Of a stretch of DNA of 64,000 bases, positions 37,280-46,573 are shown one piece after another; within the stretch, counting starts at the first letter, position 1, and the number at the start of each line of letters is the position of its first letter. Under the pieces are notes generated by a model. The model worked only from the letters and a program-made list of their open reading frames with translations. It was not told where the DNA came from and searched no databases. The stretch comes from Azospirillum lipoferum 4B (lineage in GTDB: Bacteria; Pseudomonadota; Alphaproteobacteria; Azospirillales; Azospirillaceae): assembly GCF_000283655.1 (NCBI RefSeq), contig NC_016586.1, positions 263,001-327,000 of the forward strand, given 5' to 3'. The position numbers and the translations under genes were made by a program.

Positions 37280-37900
37280 CTACTCCCGCCGCCCGCCCAG
37301 CAGCATCTGCATCCGTGCCAGTTCCGGGGCGTTGCGCGCCTCCATCTTCTCCAGCACGCGGGCGCGGTGGGTCTCCACCGTGCGGATGCCGATGGAAAGC
37401 CGCTGGGCAATCGTCTTGTTCGGCAACCCCTCGGCCACCAGCTGCATCACCTCCAGCTCGCGCGGGCTGAGCAGGGCGAGCCGGCGGCGGATCTCCCCGG
37501 CCTCCACATCGGCGCGGCGGGCGGCGAGGTCGCGCTCGAAGGCTTCCTGCACCCGTTCGATCAGCAGATCCTCGTCGAAGGGTTTCTGCAGGAAATCCAC
37601 GGCTCCCGCTCGGAAGGCGCGGACCGCGGCGGTCACGTCGCCATGGCCGGTGATGATGATGACGGGAAGGGTCAGCCCGCGGCGGACCATCTCCTGCTGC
37701 AAATCCAGCCCATCCATCCCCGGCATGCGGATGTCGAGGATCGCGCAGCCGGGCTGGTCGGGCGACGCGGCATCCAGGAATTCCGCTGCCGAGGCGCAGC
37801 AGCGCACCGACAGCCCGGCCAGATCCAGGTGAAGTGCCAGGGCGTCGCGCACCGCCTCGTCGTCGTCCACCACGAAGGCGACGGGCTTCTCGGTCGTCAT
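37280..37900 (-). CDS. FixJ-type response regulator
   Basis: 206 residues. The receiver domain (VAFVVDDDEAVRDAL, phosphate site D56 in CAILDIRMPGMDG, Lys in FLQKPFDEDLL) is joined by a helix to a LuxR-type DNA-binding domain (LSPRELEVMQLVAEGLPNK, then TIAQRLSIGIRTVETHRARV). The ATG overlaps the stop of the sensor kinase gene as ATGA, so they form a two-component pair. Such FixJ proteins often control respiratory or alcohol-oxidation genes; the target here is unknown. Confidence 0.93.
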   Translation of the reverse strand: MTTEKPVAFVVDDDEAVRDALALHLDLAGLSVRCCASAAEFLDAASPDQPGCAILDIRMPGMDGLDLQQEMVRRGLTLPVIIITGHGDVTAAVRAFRAGAVDFLQKPFDEDLLIERVQEAFERDLAARRADVEAGEIRRRLALLSPRELEVMQLVAEGLPNKTIAQRLSIGIRTVETHRARVLEKMEARNAPELARMQMLLGGRRE

Positions 37901-39546
37901 GCTGGCTCTCCTTCCCTGTCCTTCGCGTGCACGGGAATGGTGAACTGGAACACGGTTCCCCCTTCTGCGCCAGTCGCGGCGCCACCGCCACTCCCGCTGC
38001 GCGCGGTCAGAGTGCCGCCATGGGACTCGACGATGGTGCGTACGATGGACAGCCCCAACCCCATGCCGGTCGGCTTGGTGGTGACGAAGGGCGCGAACAG
38101 GTTGCGCTCCACCACCTCGGCAAGGCCGGGTCCGGTGTCGCGCACGCCGATGGCGACGAAGCCGGGCTCGGCGGCGGGGCAGGCGAAGATCACGATGCGG
38201 CGCCGGCCCAGTGCTTCTTCCGGCCGGGTGGCGTCGGGCGTCATCGCCTCCGCCGCATTGCGGACGAGGTTCAGGATCGCCTGCTGCAATTGGACCGCAT
38301 CGCCTGCGATGGCCGGCAGGGCTGGTGCGACCTCCGCGGCGATCTCCACCGCATGGCGGCTGGCGAGCGGGCCGGCCAGGGTCAGGCAGTCGGCGATCAG
38401 CGTGGCGACCGGCAGCGGCGTCCGGTCGCGCGCACCCTTGCGCACGAAGTCGCGCAGGCTGCGGATCACGCGGTCGGCGCGTTCCGCCTGGGTGACCGTC
38501 TTGTCGAGGATTTCGGCCAGGCGGGGGGACGCCTCCTCCATCCGAGCGATCTTGCGGGCGGCGCGGGCGTAGCCCATGGTCGCCGCCAGCGGCTGGTTCA
38601 GTTCATGGGCCAGCGCCGCCGCCATTTCCCCCGCCTCGATCAGGCGGGAGGCGTGGGCGAGGTCGGATTGCCGCACCCGCAGTCTGTCCTCCACCCGGCG
38701 GCGTTCGCTGACCACGGCGCCCAGCAGCAGGATGGTGATGGCGAGCGTCAGCATCAGAAGCTGGAAATGCGCCATGCGCGCGGTGTCGACGCCGGTCGCC
38801 TGGATGGCGGCGATCAGGCCGGCCTGGGTGGCGGCCGAGGCCAGCACCGCCCCGCCCCGCCCGTGCCGCACCGCGACCGCGATGGCCGGCAGGAACAGCA
38901 GGTAGAAATGCTCGTACTGCGACGAGCCCAGCGGACCGAAATCCAGCCACAGGGTGAAGCCGATCAGCGCGCCGTGGGCCAGACTCTCCGCCGCTCCACT
39001 CCAGGACCAGCGCAGCGCCGGCATGCGCCGTGCCATCAGCACCATCGGGGTCAGGACGGCGATGCCGATGATCTCGCCGGTCCAGAAGCGCAGCAGCACC
39101 TCTGGAAAGCGCGCCCAATCGAACAGCCCGGCCGCCGTGTGGACGGCGATGAAGCCCAGCCCGATGACCAGAACCGCTGCCGCGCTGCCGCCGAGCAGCA
39201 GGACGATGTCCCGCAGGCTGGACAGCCCCGGATCGATCATCTTGCGCAGCATCCCACCCGCCGCCCCATAGCCCAGGGCGACGATTCCGTTGGCCAGCAG
39301 CGCCGTTCCCAGACCGACCGGGAGGTCGCGGACCACGATGTCGGCGGCGGTCAGCCCCAGCCAGACCAGCGGCACCGCGCGCAGGCCCAGCAGCACCGAC
39401 AGCCCCATCATCAGGCCGGCCGGCGGATTCCACGGCGTGATGTTGATCGACGACACCGCATGGATGAAGCTGATCCAATCCAGGAACAGTTGGGCGGCCA
39501 GATAGGCCGGAATGAACATCCATCGGCGGCGGACAGTCTGTGGCAT
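37897..39546 (-). CDS. MASE1-domain sensor histidine kinase
   Basis: 549 residues from the ATG at 39546; the open frame extends to 39663 but that part looks non-coding. The N-terminal 290 residues have about eight to nine membrane helices with the MASE1 pattern (NITPWNPPAGLMMGLSVLLG, WLGLTAADIVVRDLPVGLG). The kinase core has the phospho-His in ALAHELNQPLAATMGYARAA, then N-box NLVRNAAEAM and GMGLGLSIVRTIVESHGG. It hands phosphate to the overlapping FixJ-type regulator. The MASE1 ligand is unknown. Confidence 0.9.
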   Translation of the reverse strand: MPQTVRRRWMFIPAYLAAQLFLDWISFIHAVSSINITPWNPPAGLMMGLSVLLGLRAVPLVWLGLTAADIVVRDLPVGLGTALLANGIVALGYGAAGGMLRKMIDPGLSSLRDIVLLLGGSAAAVLVIGLGFIAVHTAAGLFDWARFPEVLLRFWTGEIIGIAVLTPMVLMARRMPALRWSWSGAAESLAHGALIGFTLWLDFGPLGSSQYEHFYLLFLPAIAVAVRHGRGGAVLASAATQAGLIAAIQATGVDTARMAHFQLLMLTLAITILLLGAVVSERRRVEDRLRVRQSDLAHASRLIEAGEMAAALAHELNQPLAATMGYARAARKIARMEEASPRLAEILDKTVTQAERADRVIRSLRDFVRKGARDRTPLPVATLIADCLTLAGPLASRHAVEIAAEVAPALPAIAGDAVQLQQAILNLVRNAAEAMTPDATRPEEALGRRRIVIFACPAAEPGFVAIGVRDTGPGLAEVVERNLFAPFVTTKPTGMGLGLSIVRTIVESHGGTLTARSGSGGGAATGAEGGTVFQFTIPVHAKDREGEPA

Positions 39547-39599
39547 GGACCGATGGTAACGCCAACCGGCGTCCACTGCATCAGGTGAAATGATCCACC

Positions 39600-39613
39600 C
39601 CGTATTACTACGG
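39600..39613. promoter_or_regulatory. Palindrome between kinase and universal stress gene
   Basis: CCGTA-TTAC-TACGG is a perfect palindrome 54 bases upstream of the kinase ATG and 112 bases upstream of the stress-protein ATG. Its position between divergent genes and the presence of a FixJ regulator in the operon make it a candidate operator; the motif includes GTAGTAA on the reverse strand, similar to FixJ-family half-sites. Confidence 0.4.
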
Positions 39614-39724
39614 ACATTCGGTAGGGTGTCACGCGACCCTTTCCGGTCCGTATTTCCCGGCATGGACAGACTGCGGCCGATTTCCGATCATCAAGGGGTC
39701 CCTGCATATGATTCGAAAGTCACG

Positions 39725-40636
39725 ATGGCGAGCCTTCGGCGCATTCTGCTGGCAACCGACCTGGAACCGAAATCGGATCGCGCCCTGGAGCGCGCCGTCC
39801 AGCTCGCCCGCCGGTTCGATGCGGAGCTGACGGCGCTGCATGTCGTCGACGGCACCGGCGGTCCCTATGGCTGCCTGCCGCTGCACCATGTGGAAGCGGA
39901 ACTCCAGCGCCATATCCTGGCCGTGCCGGGCGGGGCGGACATCCGATCCCAGGCGGTCGCGGTGCGCGGCGAGGCCGTCGAACACCGGGTCGCCGGCTAT
40001 GCCGGGCTGTGGCTTCCCGACCTCATCGTGGTGGGGCTGCACCAGCGCGACCGGGTGGCGGACCTGTTCCTGGCCTCCACCGTCGAGCGCATCGCCATCG
40101 CCGATGGGACGCCGATGCTGATCGTGCGCGACAAGCCGCTCCAGCCCTATCTGCGGGCGCTGGTGCCGGTCGACTTCTCCGAACGCTCGCGCCCGTCGGT
40201 GGACTGTGTGCGGATGCTGATGCGGGAGGGAAGCATCCACCTGCTGCATGTCGTCGATCTGCCGGGGATGGCGGGCCGATCCAGTTCTCCCCTGGACACG
40301 GGGCAGGCCGCGCACGATTTCCGGAAAGTGCTGGGCAGCCCGTCCGCAGAATCGGATCAGGAACCGGCGGTCGAGACGATCCTGCTCACCGGCTCTCCGG
40401 GGCGGCGGATCGTCGATCTCGCGCGGGACGGACGGTACGATCTGGTCGCCCTGGGCTCCGCCCGGCGCAGCGGCGTTTCCCGTGCCCTGCTGGGCAGCAC
40501 GGCCTCCGACGTGATCGAGGCGCTGCCCTGTGACGTGCTGATCGGCGGTACGGCCGGCATCCGGTCCCCGGCGACCGTCCCGACCTTTGGCCTTAATGGA
40601 GAATCAGATGGCGGAGAACCAGATGGCCATCACTGA
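39725..40636 (+). CDS. Tandem universal stress protein
   Basis: 303 residues from the ATG at 39725; the open frame upstream is not convincing. Two UspA domains: residues 1-140 (RRILLATDLEPKSDRALERA, ending in LFLASTVERIAIADGTPMLIV) and 150-290 (LRALVPVDFSERSRPSVDC, ending in SRALLGSTASDVIEALPCDVLI). Both halves keep the nucleotide-site GS at the end, but the usual GxxGxxG spacing is altered. It precedes ptsN and the Mrp operon with overlap, suggesting stress or envelope-related control of the antiporter. Confidence 0.87.
   Translation: MASLRRILLATDLEPKSDRALERAVQLARRFDAELTALHVVDGTGGPYGCLPLHHVEAELQRHILAVPGGADIRSQAVAVRGEAVEHRVAGYAGLWLPDLIVVGLHQRDRVADLFLASTVERIAIADGTPMLIVRDKPLQPYLRALVPVDFSERSRPSVDCVRMLMREGSIHLLHVVDLPGMAGRSSSPLDTGQAAHDFRKVLGSPSAESDQEPAVETILLTGSPGRRIVDLARDGRYDLVALGSARRSGVSRALLGSTASDVIEALPCDVLIGGTAGIRSPATVPTFGLNGESDGGEPDGHH
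40598..40627 (+). repeat. Tandem duplicated ribosome site and start of ptsN
   Basis: A 15-base unit, GGAGAATCAGATGGC then GGAGAACCAGATGGC, is repeated with a single change. Each copy has GGAG 6 bases before an in-frame ATG, so translation of ptsN could start at 40608 or 40623. In protein the repeat reads ENQMA twice. Confidence 0.7.
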
Positions 40637-41132
40637 GCTTTTTTCCGCGGCCGACGTCATCCTCGACGCCGCTCCCGCCGACAAGCCGGCCCTGCTCGAC
40701 CGGCTGGCGGCGGAGGCGGCGACCCGCAGCGGCCGGCCTGCGCCGGAAATCCTGGGCGCCCTGCTGGCGCGGGAGAAGATCGGCTCCACCGCGCTGGGCA
40801 AGGGCGTGGCCTTTCCGCATACGGAACTGGCCGATCTCGCGGAGCCGGTCGTCCTGTTCGCCCGGCTCCAGCGCGCGGTCGACTTCGACGCGCGCGACGA
40901 CGAACCGGTCGACCTCGTCTTCCTGGCTCTGTGGCCTGCATCGAACCGCAAGGGGCTGCTGACCGCCATGTCGGAGATCTGCGGGGCGTTGCGCGATCCG
41001 CAATCGGTTCGCCGGCTGCGCGGTGCGCAGACGCCCGAAGACGCCGCCCGGCTCCTCCTCCAGGCCGTCGCCCGCGATGCGGAGGATTCCGACCTCGTCA
41101 AGGACCCGGACGGCCTGCTGCCCGGCCTCTGA
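40623..41132 (+). CDS. ptsN: PTS IIA-like nitrogen regulatory protein
   Basis: 169 residues from the ATG at 40623 (174 from 40608). The EIIA-Ntr fold shows AITELFSAADVILDAAPADK at the start and the phospho-His in LGKGVAFPHTELADL. Then FLALWPASNRKGLLTAMSEICGALRDP corresponds to the standard active-site helix. In Proteobacteria, PtsN controls potassium transporters and nitrogen responses by its phosphorylation state. This copy is placed directly before the Mrp antiporter and overlaps the stress-protein gene, so I infer a role in ion homeostasis. A second ptsN near rpoN would be expected elsewhere. Confidence 0.82.
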   Translation: MAITELFSAADVILDAAPADKPALLDRLAAEAATRSGRPAPEILGALLAREKIGSTALGKGVAFPHTELADLAEPVVLFARLQRAVDFDARDDEPVDLVFLALWPASNRKGLLTAMSEICGALRDPQSVRRLRGAQTPEDAARLLLQAVARDAEDSDLVKDPDGLLPGL

Positions 41133-41171
41133 CCCCGCCTGTTCCCGCCGCCTCTTCGACCGTAGGACTTC

Positions 41172-44123
41172 ATGCCCGACGCACTGCTGCTCCTGATCGC
41201 CGTTGGCTTCCCGTTCGCCGGCGCGCTCGTCGCCGGGATGTTGCCGACGCACGCGCGCAACGCGGCGGCGTGGCTGGCCGGCGGCGTGGCGCTGGTCGGG
41301 CTGGCGATGGTGTGGTCGGCCTATCCGACGGTGTCGGCGGGCGGCGTGGTCCGCCATTCGGCAGACTGGATGCCGATGCTGGGGCTGGACTTCTCCTTGC
41401 GCATGGACGGCTTCGCCTGGCTGTTCGCCGGGCTGGTGTTCTGCGTCGGTGCGCTGGTGGTGGTCTATGCCCGCTATTACATGGCGGCCGAGGATCCGGT
41501 GCCGCGCTTCTTCGCCTTCCTTCTCGCCTTCATGGGGTCGATGACGGGGGTGGTGCTGTCGGGCAACCTGATCCAGCTCGCCTTCTTCTGGGAGCTGACC
41601 AGCCTCTTCTCCTTCCTGCTGATCGGCTATTGGCACCACACCGCCGCCGCGCGCGACGGCGCGCGCATGGCGCTGACCGTCACGGCGACCGGCGGCCTCT
41701 GCCTGTTCGCGGGCGTGCTGATCCTCGGCCACATCGTCGGCAGCTACGATCTGGACGCCGTGCTGGCGGCGGGCGACCGCATCCGCGCGCATCCGCTCTA
41801 TCTGCCGGCGCTGGTGCTGATCCTGCTCGGTGCCCTGACCAAGAGCGCGCAGTTCCCCTTCCATTTCTGGCTGCCGCACGCCATGGCGGCGCCGACCCCG
41901 GTGTCGGCCTATCTGCATTCGGCGACGCTGGTGAAGGCCGGCGTCTTCCTGATGGCGCGGCTGTGGCCGGTGCTGGCGGGGACGGAGGCGTGGTTCTGGA
42001 TCGTCGGCACGGCGGGGCTCGCCACCCTGCTGCTCGGCGCCTACATCGCCATCTTCCAGCATGACCTGAAGGGGCTGCTCGCCTATTCGACCATTAGCCA
42101 TCTCGGCCTGATCACCCTGCTGCTGGGGCTGAACAGCGAGCTGGCGATGGTGGCGGCGATCTTCCACGTCATCAACCACGCGACCTTCAAGGCCTCGCTG
42201 TTCATGGCCGCCGGCATCATCGACCACGAGACGGGGACGCGCGACATCCGGCGCCTGTCCGGCCTGAACCGCTTCATGCCCTTCACCGCCCGCCTCGCCC
42301 TGATCGCCGCGGGCGCCATGGCGGGCGTGCCGCTGCTGAACGGTTTCCTGTCCAAGGAGATGTTCTTCGCCGAGGCGCTGTCGGCCAAGGAGCCGCTGCC
42401 GATCTTCTTCGACGTGCTGCCGGTCGCCGCGATGGTGGCGAGCGCCTTCAGCGTCGCCTATTCGCTGCGCTTCATCCATGGCGCCTTCTTCGGGCCGGAT
42501 CCGGTGGATTTGCCGAAGAAGCCGCACGAGCCGCCGGCCTGGATGCGCTTCCCGGTGGAAATCCTGGTGCTGGCCTGCATCGTCATCGGCATCCTGCCGG
42601 CCGCCACCGTGGGACCCTACCTCGACATGGCCGCCCGCGCGGCGCTGGGGGCGGCGACGCCCGAATACAGCCTCGCGGTCTGGCACGGCTTCAACCGCCC
42701 GCTGCTGATGAGCATGATCGCCTTCGCCGCCGGGCTCGGCCTCTACCGTCTGCTCCAAGGTCATCTCGCCAAGGGGATCGAGGGGCCGCCGCTGATCCGC
42801 GCGTTCGAAGGCCGGCGCATGTTCGAACGGACGATGGTGTTCCTGTCCTGGCGCCTCGCCCGCACGGCCGAGGGGCTGGTCGGCACCCGCCGCTTGCAGC
42901 CGCAGCTGAGGCTGGTGGTGTGCGCGGCGGTGCTGGCCGCCGGCGCGGCGGTCTGGCTGCGCGGTCTGGCTCCGGGCAACCTGCTGCCGGCGGGCATCGA
43001 CCCGGTGCTGGCGCTGATCTGGGGGCTGGGCGCCGCCTTCGCGCTGGGGGCCGCCTGGCAGGCGAAGTTCCACCGGCTGGCGGCGCTGATCCTGCTGGGC
43101 GGCGCCGGGCTGGTCGTCTGCGTCACCTTCGTCTGGTTCTCCGCCCCCGACCTCGCGCTCACCCAGCTGCTGGTGGAGGTCGTCACCACCATCCTGCTGC
43201 TGCTGGGGCTGCGCTGGCTGCCCAAGCGGCTGGACGTTCCCGGCACCCGCGGGTCGGAGGCGGTCACCCTGGGCCGCCGCCTGCGCGACCTCGGCATCGC
43301 CATCGCCGCCGGGGCGGGCATGGCGGGGCTGTCCTTCGGCGTGATGACCCGCCTGCCGCCGGAGCTTCTGGCCCAGCATTTCCTGGAACTCGCCTACAGC
43401 GAGGGCGGCGGCACCAACGTAGTCAACGTCATCCTGGTCGATTTCCGCGGCTTCGACACCATGGGGGAGATCACCGTGCTGGGGGCGGTGGCGCTGACCG
43501 CCTATGCCCTGCTGCGCCGTTTCCGCCCGGCGCCGGACAGCGTCGACGTGCCCGAACAGCAGCGCGACCAGAGCGCCTTCGACGCCTCCCGGCCCGACCG
43601 CAAGGACGGCGACACGGCGGCGGAGTGGCTGTTCATCCCGTCGCTGATCGCGCGGCTGCTGTTCCCGGTGATCCTGCTGGTGGCGTTGTTCCTGCTGCTG
43701 CGCGGCCACGACCTGCCGGGCGGCGGCTTCGCGGCCGGGCTGACCGTGGCCATCGCCATGATCCTGCAATACATGTTCGGCGGTACCCAGTGGGTGGAGG
43801 CGCGGCTGCGCATCCTGCCGATGCGCTGGATGGGGATCGGCATTCTGCTGGCCGGCGGCACCGGGCTCGGCGCCTGGATCTTCGGCCGGGCCTTCCTGAC
43901 CAGCTATTTCGCCTACGCCGAGCTGCCGGTCCTGGGGAAGATTCCGGTGGCGAGCGCCCTGCTGTTCGACATCGGCGTCTTCGCCCTGGTGGTGGGCGCC
44001 ACCATCCTGATCCTGATCGCGCTGGCCCGCCAGTCGCTGCGCGGCCACCGTGCCGCGGCCCCGCGCCCGGCAGAGATGCCGGCCATTCCCGATCGCGTGC
44101 CGTCCGCCGTGGGAGACGACTGA
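41172..44123 (+). CDS. mrpA: Na+/H+ antiporter Mrp subunit A, fused A/B
   Basis: 983 residues. The N-terminal 500 residues resemble the NuoL-type proton-pumping subunit (FFWELTSLFSFLLIGYW, SAQFPFHFWLPHAMAAPTPV, AYLHSATLVKAGVFLM, with conserved Lys and His). The C-terminal part carries the MrpA-specific domain and, from about residue 830, an MrpB module (LFLLLRGHDLPGGGFAAGLT). Fusion of A and B is common in Gram-negative group 2 systems. It starts 39 bases after ptsN and is followed by mrpC. Confidence 0.95.
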   Translation: MPDALLLLIAVGFPFAGALVAGMLPTHARNAAAWLAGGVALVGLAMVWSAYPTVSAGGVVRHSADWMPMLGLDFSLRMDGFAWLFAGLVFCVGALVVVYARYYMAAEDPVPRFFAFLLAFMGSMTGVVLSGNLIQLAFFWELTSLFSFLLIGYWHHTAAARDGARMALTVTATGGLCLFAGVLILGHIVGSYDLDAVLAAGDRIRAHPLYLPALVLILLGALTKSAQFPFHFWLPHAMAAPTPVSAYLHSATLVKAGVFLMARLWPVLAGTEAWFWIVGTAGLATLLLGAYIAIFQHDLKGLLAYSTISHLGLITLLLGLNSELAMVAAIFHVINHATFKASLFMAAGIIDHETGTRDIRRLSGLNRFMPFTARLALIAAGAMAGVPLLNGFLSKEMFFAEALSAKEPLPIFFDVLPVAAMVASAFSVAYSLRFIHGAFFGPDPVDLPKKPHEPPAWMRFPVEILVLACIVIGILPAATVGPYLDMAARAALGAATPEYSLAVWHGFNRPLLMSMIAFAAGLGLYRLLQGHLAKGIEGPPLIRAFEGRRMFERTMVFLSWRLARTAEGLVGTRRLQPQLRLVVCAAVLAAGAAVWLRGLAPGNLLPAGIDPVLALIWGLGAAFALGAAWQAKFHRLAALILLGGAGLVVCVTFVWFSAPDLALTQLLVEVVTTILLLLGLRWLPKRLDVPGTRGSEAVTLGRRLRDLGIAIAAGAGMAGLSFGVMTRLPPELLAQHFLELAYSEGGGTNVVNVILVDFRGFDTMGEITVLGAVALTAYALLRRFRPAPDSVDVPEQQRDQSAFDASRPDRKDGDTAAEWLFIPSLIARLLFPVILLVALFLLLRGHDLPGGGFAAGLTVAIAMILQYMFGGTQWVEARLRILPMRWMGIGILLAGGTGLGAWIFGRAFLTSYFAYAELPVLGKIPVASALLFDIGVFALVVGATILILIALARQSLRGHRAAAPRPAEMPAIPDRVPSAVGDD

Positions 44124-44124
44124 C

Positions 44125-44469
44125 ATGGAACTGATCCTTTCGCTCGGCATCGGCGTGCTGACCGGCTCCGGCGTGTGGCTGCTGCTGCGGCCCCGCACCT
44201 TCCAGGTGATCGTCGGCCTGTCGCTGCTGTCCTATGCCGTCAACCTGTTCATCTTCTCCACCGGCGGCCTGCGCACCGGCGCCGAACCGATCCTGGAGGG
44301 CGGCCGGGCCGGCAACCTCGCCATGCATGCCGACCCGGTGCCGCAGGCGCTGGTGCTGACCGCCATCGTCATCGGCTTCGCCACCACCGCCCTGTTCCTC
44401 GTCCTGCTGCTCGCGACCCGCGGCCTGACCGGGACCGACCATGTCGACGGAAAGGAGAAGAGCCGGTGA
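44125..44469 (+). CDS. mrpC: Na+/H+ antiporter Mrp subunit C
   Basis: 114 residues from the ATG right after the mrpA stop. NuoK-like, three helices: LILSLGIGVLTGSGVWLLL, FQVIVGLSLLSYAVNLFIF, then DPVPQALVLTAIVIGFATTA, the conserved segment. The stop overlaps the mrpD GTG start. Confidence 0.94.
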   Translation: MELILSLGIGVLTGSGVWLLLRPRTFQVIVGLSLLSYAVNLFIFSTGGLRTGAEPILEGGRAGNLAMHADPVPQALVLTAIVIGFATTALFLVLLLATRGLTGTDHVDGKEKSR

Positions 44470-46076
44470 CCGGCTGGATGGATCACCTGACCATCGCGCC
44501 CATCGTTCTGCCCATGCTGGCCGGTGCGCTGATGATGCCGATCGACGAGCGGCGGCGCACGCTGAAGGCCGTGATCGGCATGGCGTCGGCGCTGGCATTG
44601 CTGGGGCTGGCCATCCTGGCGATGACGGTCGCGGACCAGGGCGCGGCCGGCGTCCGCGTCTACCGGCTGGGCGACTGGCCGGCCAATTTCGGCATCGTGC
44701 TGGTTCTGGACCGCTTCGCCGCGCTGATGCTGGTGCTGACCGGCATCCTGGGGGTGGCGGCCCTGCTGTTCGCGCTGCCGCGCTGGCAGAAGGCGGGCGC
44801 GCATTTCCATTCGCTGTTCCAGTTCCAGCTGATGGGGCTGAACGGCGCCTTCCTGACCGGCGACCTGTTCAACCTGTTCGTCTTCTTCGAGATCATGCTG
44901 GCCGCCTCCTACGGGCTGGCCCTGCACGGCTCGGGCATTGCGCGGGTGCGGGCGGGGCTGCACTACATCGCCATCAACCTGTCGGCCTCGCTGCTGTTCC
45001 TGATCGGGGTCAGCATGATCTACGGCATCTCCGGCACCCTCAACATGGCCGATCTGGCCGGACGCGTCGCCGGGCTGGCGGCGGAGGACCGCGGACTGCT
45101 GGAGGCCGGGGCGGCCATTCTGGGCGTCGCCTTCCTGATCAAGGCAGGGATGTGGCCGCTGGGCTTCTGGCTGCCCAACACCTATTCCACCCTGGGTGCT
45201 GCCTCTGCCGCCATCGTCTCCATCCTCAGCAAGGTCGGCGTCTATGCCGTGCTGCGGCTGTGGCTGCTGGTGTTCGGCGACGGGGCCGGCGCCTCCTCCG
45301 GCTTCGGCGGCACTGTCCTGCTGGTCGGCGGGCTGCTGACCATCGGCTTCGGGTCCATCGCCGTGCTGGCGACGCAGAACATGGCGCGGCTGGCCGGGGC
45401 CAGCGTGCTGGTGTCGTCCGGCACGCTGCTTGCCGCCATCGGCGCCGGGCAGCTGTCGGTGACCGGCGGCGCCCTGTTCTATCTCGCCAGTTCGGTTCTG
45501 GCGGTCGCCGGCTTCTTCCTGGTGGTGGAGCTGGTGGAGCGCGGACGCGCCGTCGGTGCCGACGTGCTGGCGGTGACCCGCGAGGCGTACGGAGAGGGCG
45601 ATGACGAGGACTCCGACGATGGCGGGGCCGGCGTCGCCATTCCGGCGACGATGGCGATCCTCGGCATCGGCTTCATGTCCAGCGCGTTGCTGCTCGCCGG
45701 CCTGCCGCCGCTGTCGGGCTTTCTCGCCAAATTCGCCATCCTGTCGCCGCTGCTGGCCGCCGGCCCGGACGTGCCGGTCACCACCTGGGTGCTGATGGCG
45801 GCGCTGGTCCTGTCCGGGCTGGCGACGGTGGTGGCGATGACACGCGCCGGTATCGACGCCTTTTGGGCCTCCTCCTCCGATGAGGCGCCGCGCGTGCGGG
45901 TGGCGGAGCTCGCGCCGGTCCTGCTTCTGCTCGCCCTCAATGTGGCGCTGACGGTCCAGGCCGGGCCGGCGATGCGCTACATGGAGGACACCGCAAGGTC
46001 GCTGCATGCGCCGCGCGACTACACCGGTGCGGTGATGTCCGTGACCCGCGCTCCGGGGATGGGAGGCAAGGAATGA
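44466..46076 (+). CDS. mrpD: Na+/H+ antiporter Mrp subunit D
   Basis: 536 residues from the GTG at 44466, overlapping mrpC and preceded by AAGGAG. NuoN-like antiporter subunit: DLFNLFVFFEIMLAASYGL with the essential Glu, FLIKAGMWPLGFWLPNTYST with the essential Lys, and AGLPPLSGFLAKFAIL. A charged loop near residues 375-395 (EGDDEDSDDGG) is unusual but lies between helices. Confidence 0.95.
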   Translation: MTGWMDHLTIAPIVLPMLAGALMMPIDERRRTLKAVIGMASALALLGLAILAMTVADQGAAGVRVYRLGDWPANFGIVLVLDRFAALMLVLTGILGVAALLFALPRWQKAGAHFHSLFQFQLMGLNGAFLTGDLFNLFVFFEIMLAASYGLALHGSGIARVRAGLHYIAINLSASLLFLIGVSMIYGISGTLNMADLAGRVAGLAAEDRGLLEAGAAILGVAFLIKAGMWPLGFWLPNTYSTLGAASAAIVSILSKVGVYAVLRLWLLVFGDGAGASSGFGGTVLLVGGLLTIGFGSIAVLATQNMARLAGASVLVSSGTLLAAIGAGQLSVTGGALFYLASSVLAVAGFFLVVELVERGRAVGADVLAVTREAYGEGDDEDSDDGGAGVAIPATMAILGIGFMSSALLLAGLPPLSGFLAKFAILSPLLAAGPDVPVTTWVLMAALVLSGLATVVAMTRAGIDAFWASSSDEAPRVRVAELAPVLLLLALNVALTVQAGPAMRYMEDTARSLHAPRDYTGAVMSVTRAPGMGGKE

Positions 46077-46573
46077 GAGCGACGGTCAAGAGATGGCTTC
46101 CCTACCCCATGATGGCGGCGACCCTGCTGGGGGTCTGGCTGCTGCTGAACGAAAGCGTGGCGCCGGGCACGGTCATCCTGGGCGGTGTGCTGTCGCTGGC
46201 GACGGGGGCGACGCTGAGCACGCTGGACCTGCCGGCCGGGCGGTTCCGCCGGCCGCGGGCCGCGCTGTCGCTGCTGCTGCTGGTGCTGGTGGATATCGTC
46301 CGCTCCAACATCGCCGTCGCGAAGATCATCCTGCGGCCGGGCAAGGGAGAGCGGGTGTCGGGTTTCCTGCGCATCCCGCTCGAACTCAAGGCGCCCTACG
46401 GGCTGGCGACGCTGGCCTGCATCCTGACCGCCACCCCCGGCACGGTGTGGGTCGCCTATGACCGGTCGCGCAACACCATCCTGCTGCACATCCTCGACCT
46501 TGTGGACGAGCAGGAGTGGATCGACCTCATCAAGGGGCGGTACGAGACGCGGTTGATGGAGCTGTTCGAATGA
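46073..46573 (+). CDS. mrpE: Na+/H+ antiporter Mrp subunit E
   Basis: 166 residues. Two N-terminal helices, then LVDIVRSNIAVAKIIL and a soluble part with LATLACILTATPGTVWVAYD and ILLHILDLVDEQEWI, the MrpE pattern. ATGA overlap with mrpD and with mrpF. Confidence 0.94.
   Translation: MRATVKRWLPYPMMAATLLGVWLLLNESVAPGTVILGGVLSLATGATLSTLDLPAGRFRRPRAALSLLLLVLVDIVRSNIAVAKIILRPGKGERVSGFLRIPLELKAPYGLATLACILTATPGTVWVAYDRSRNTILLHILDLVDEQEWIDLIKGRYETRLMELFE

Noticed and set aside
39688-39702. FNR/FixK-like box TTTCCGATCATCAAG ahead of the stress gene
   Set aside because: Only the right half (ATCAA) fits the TTGAT-N4-ATCAA consensus; the left half has two of five matching bases, so this is not better than chance.
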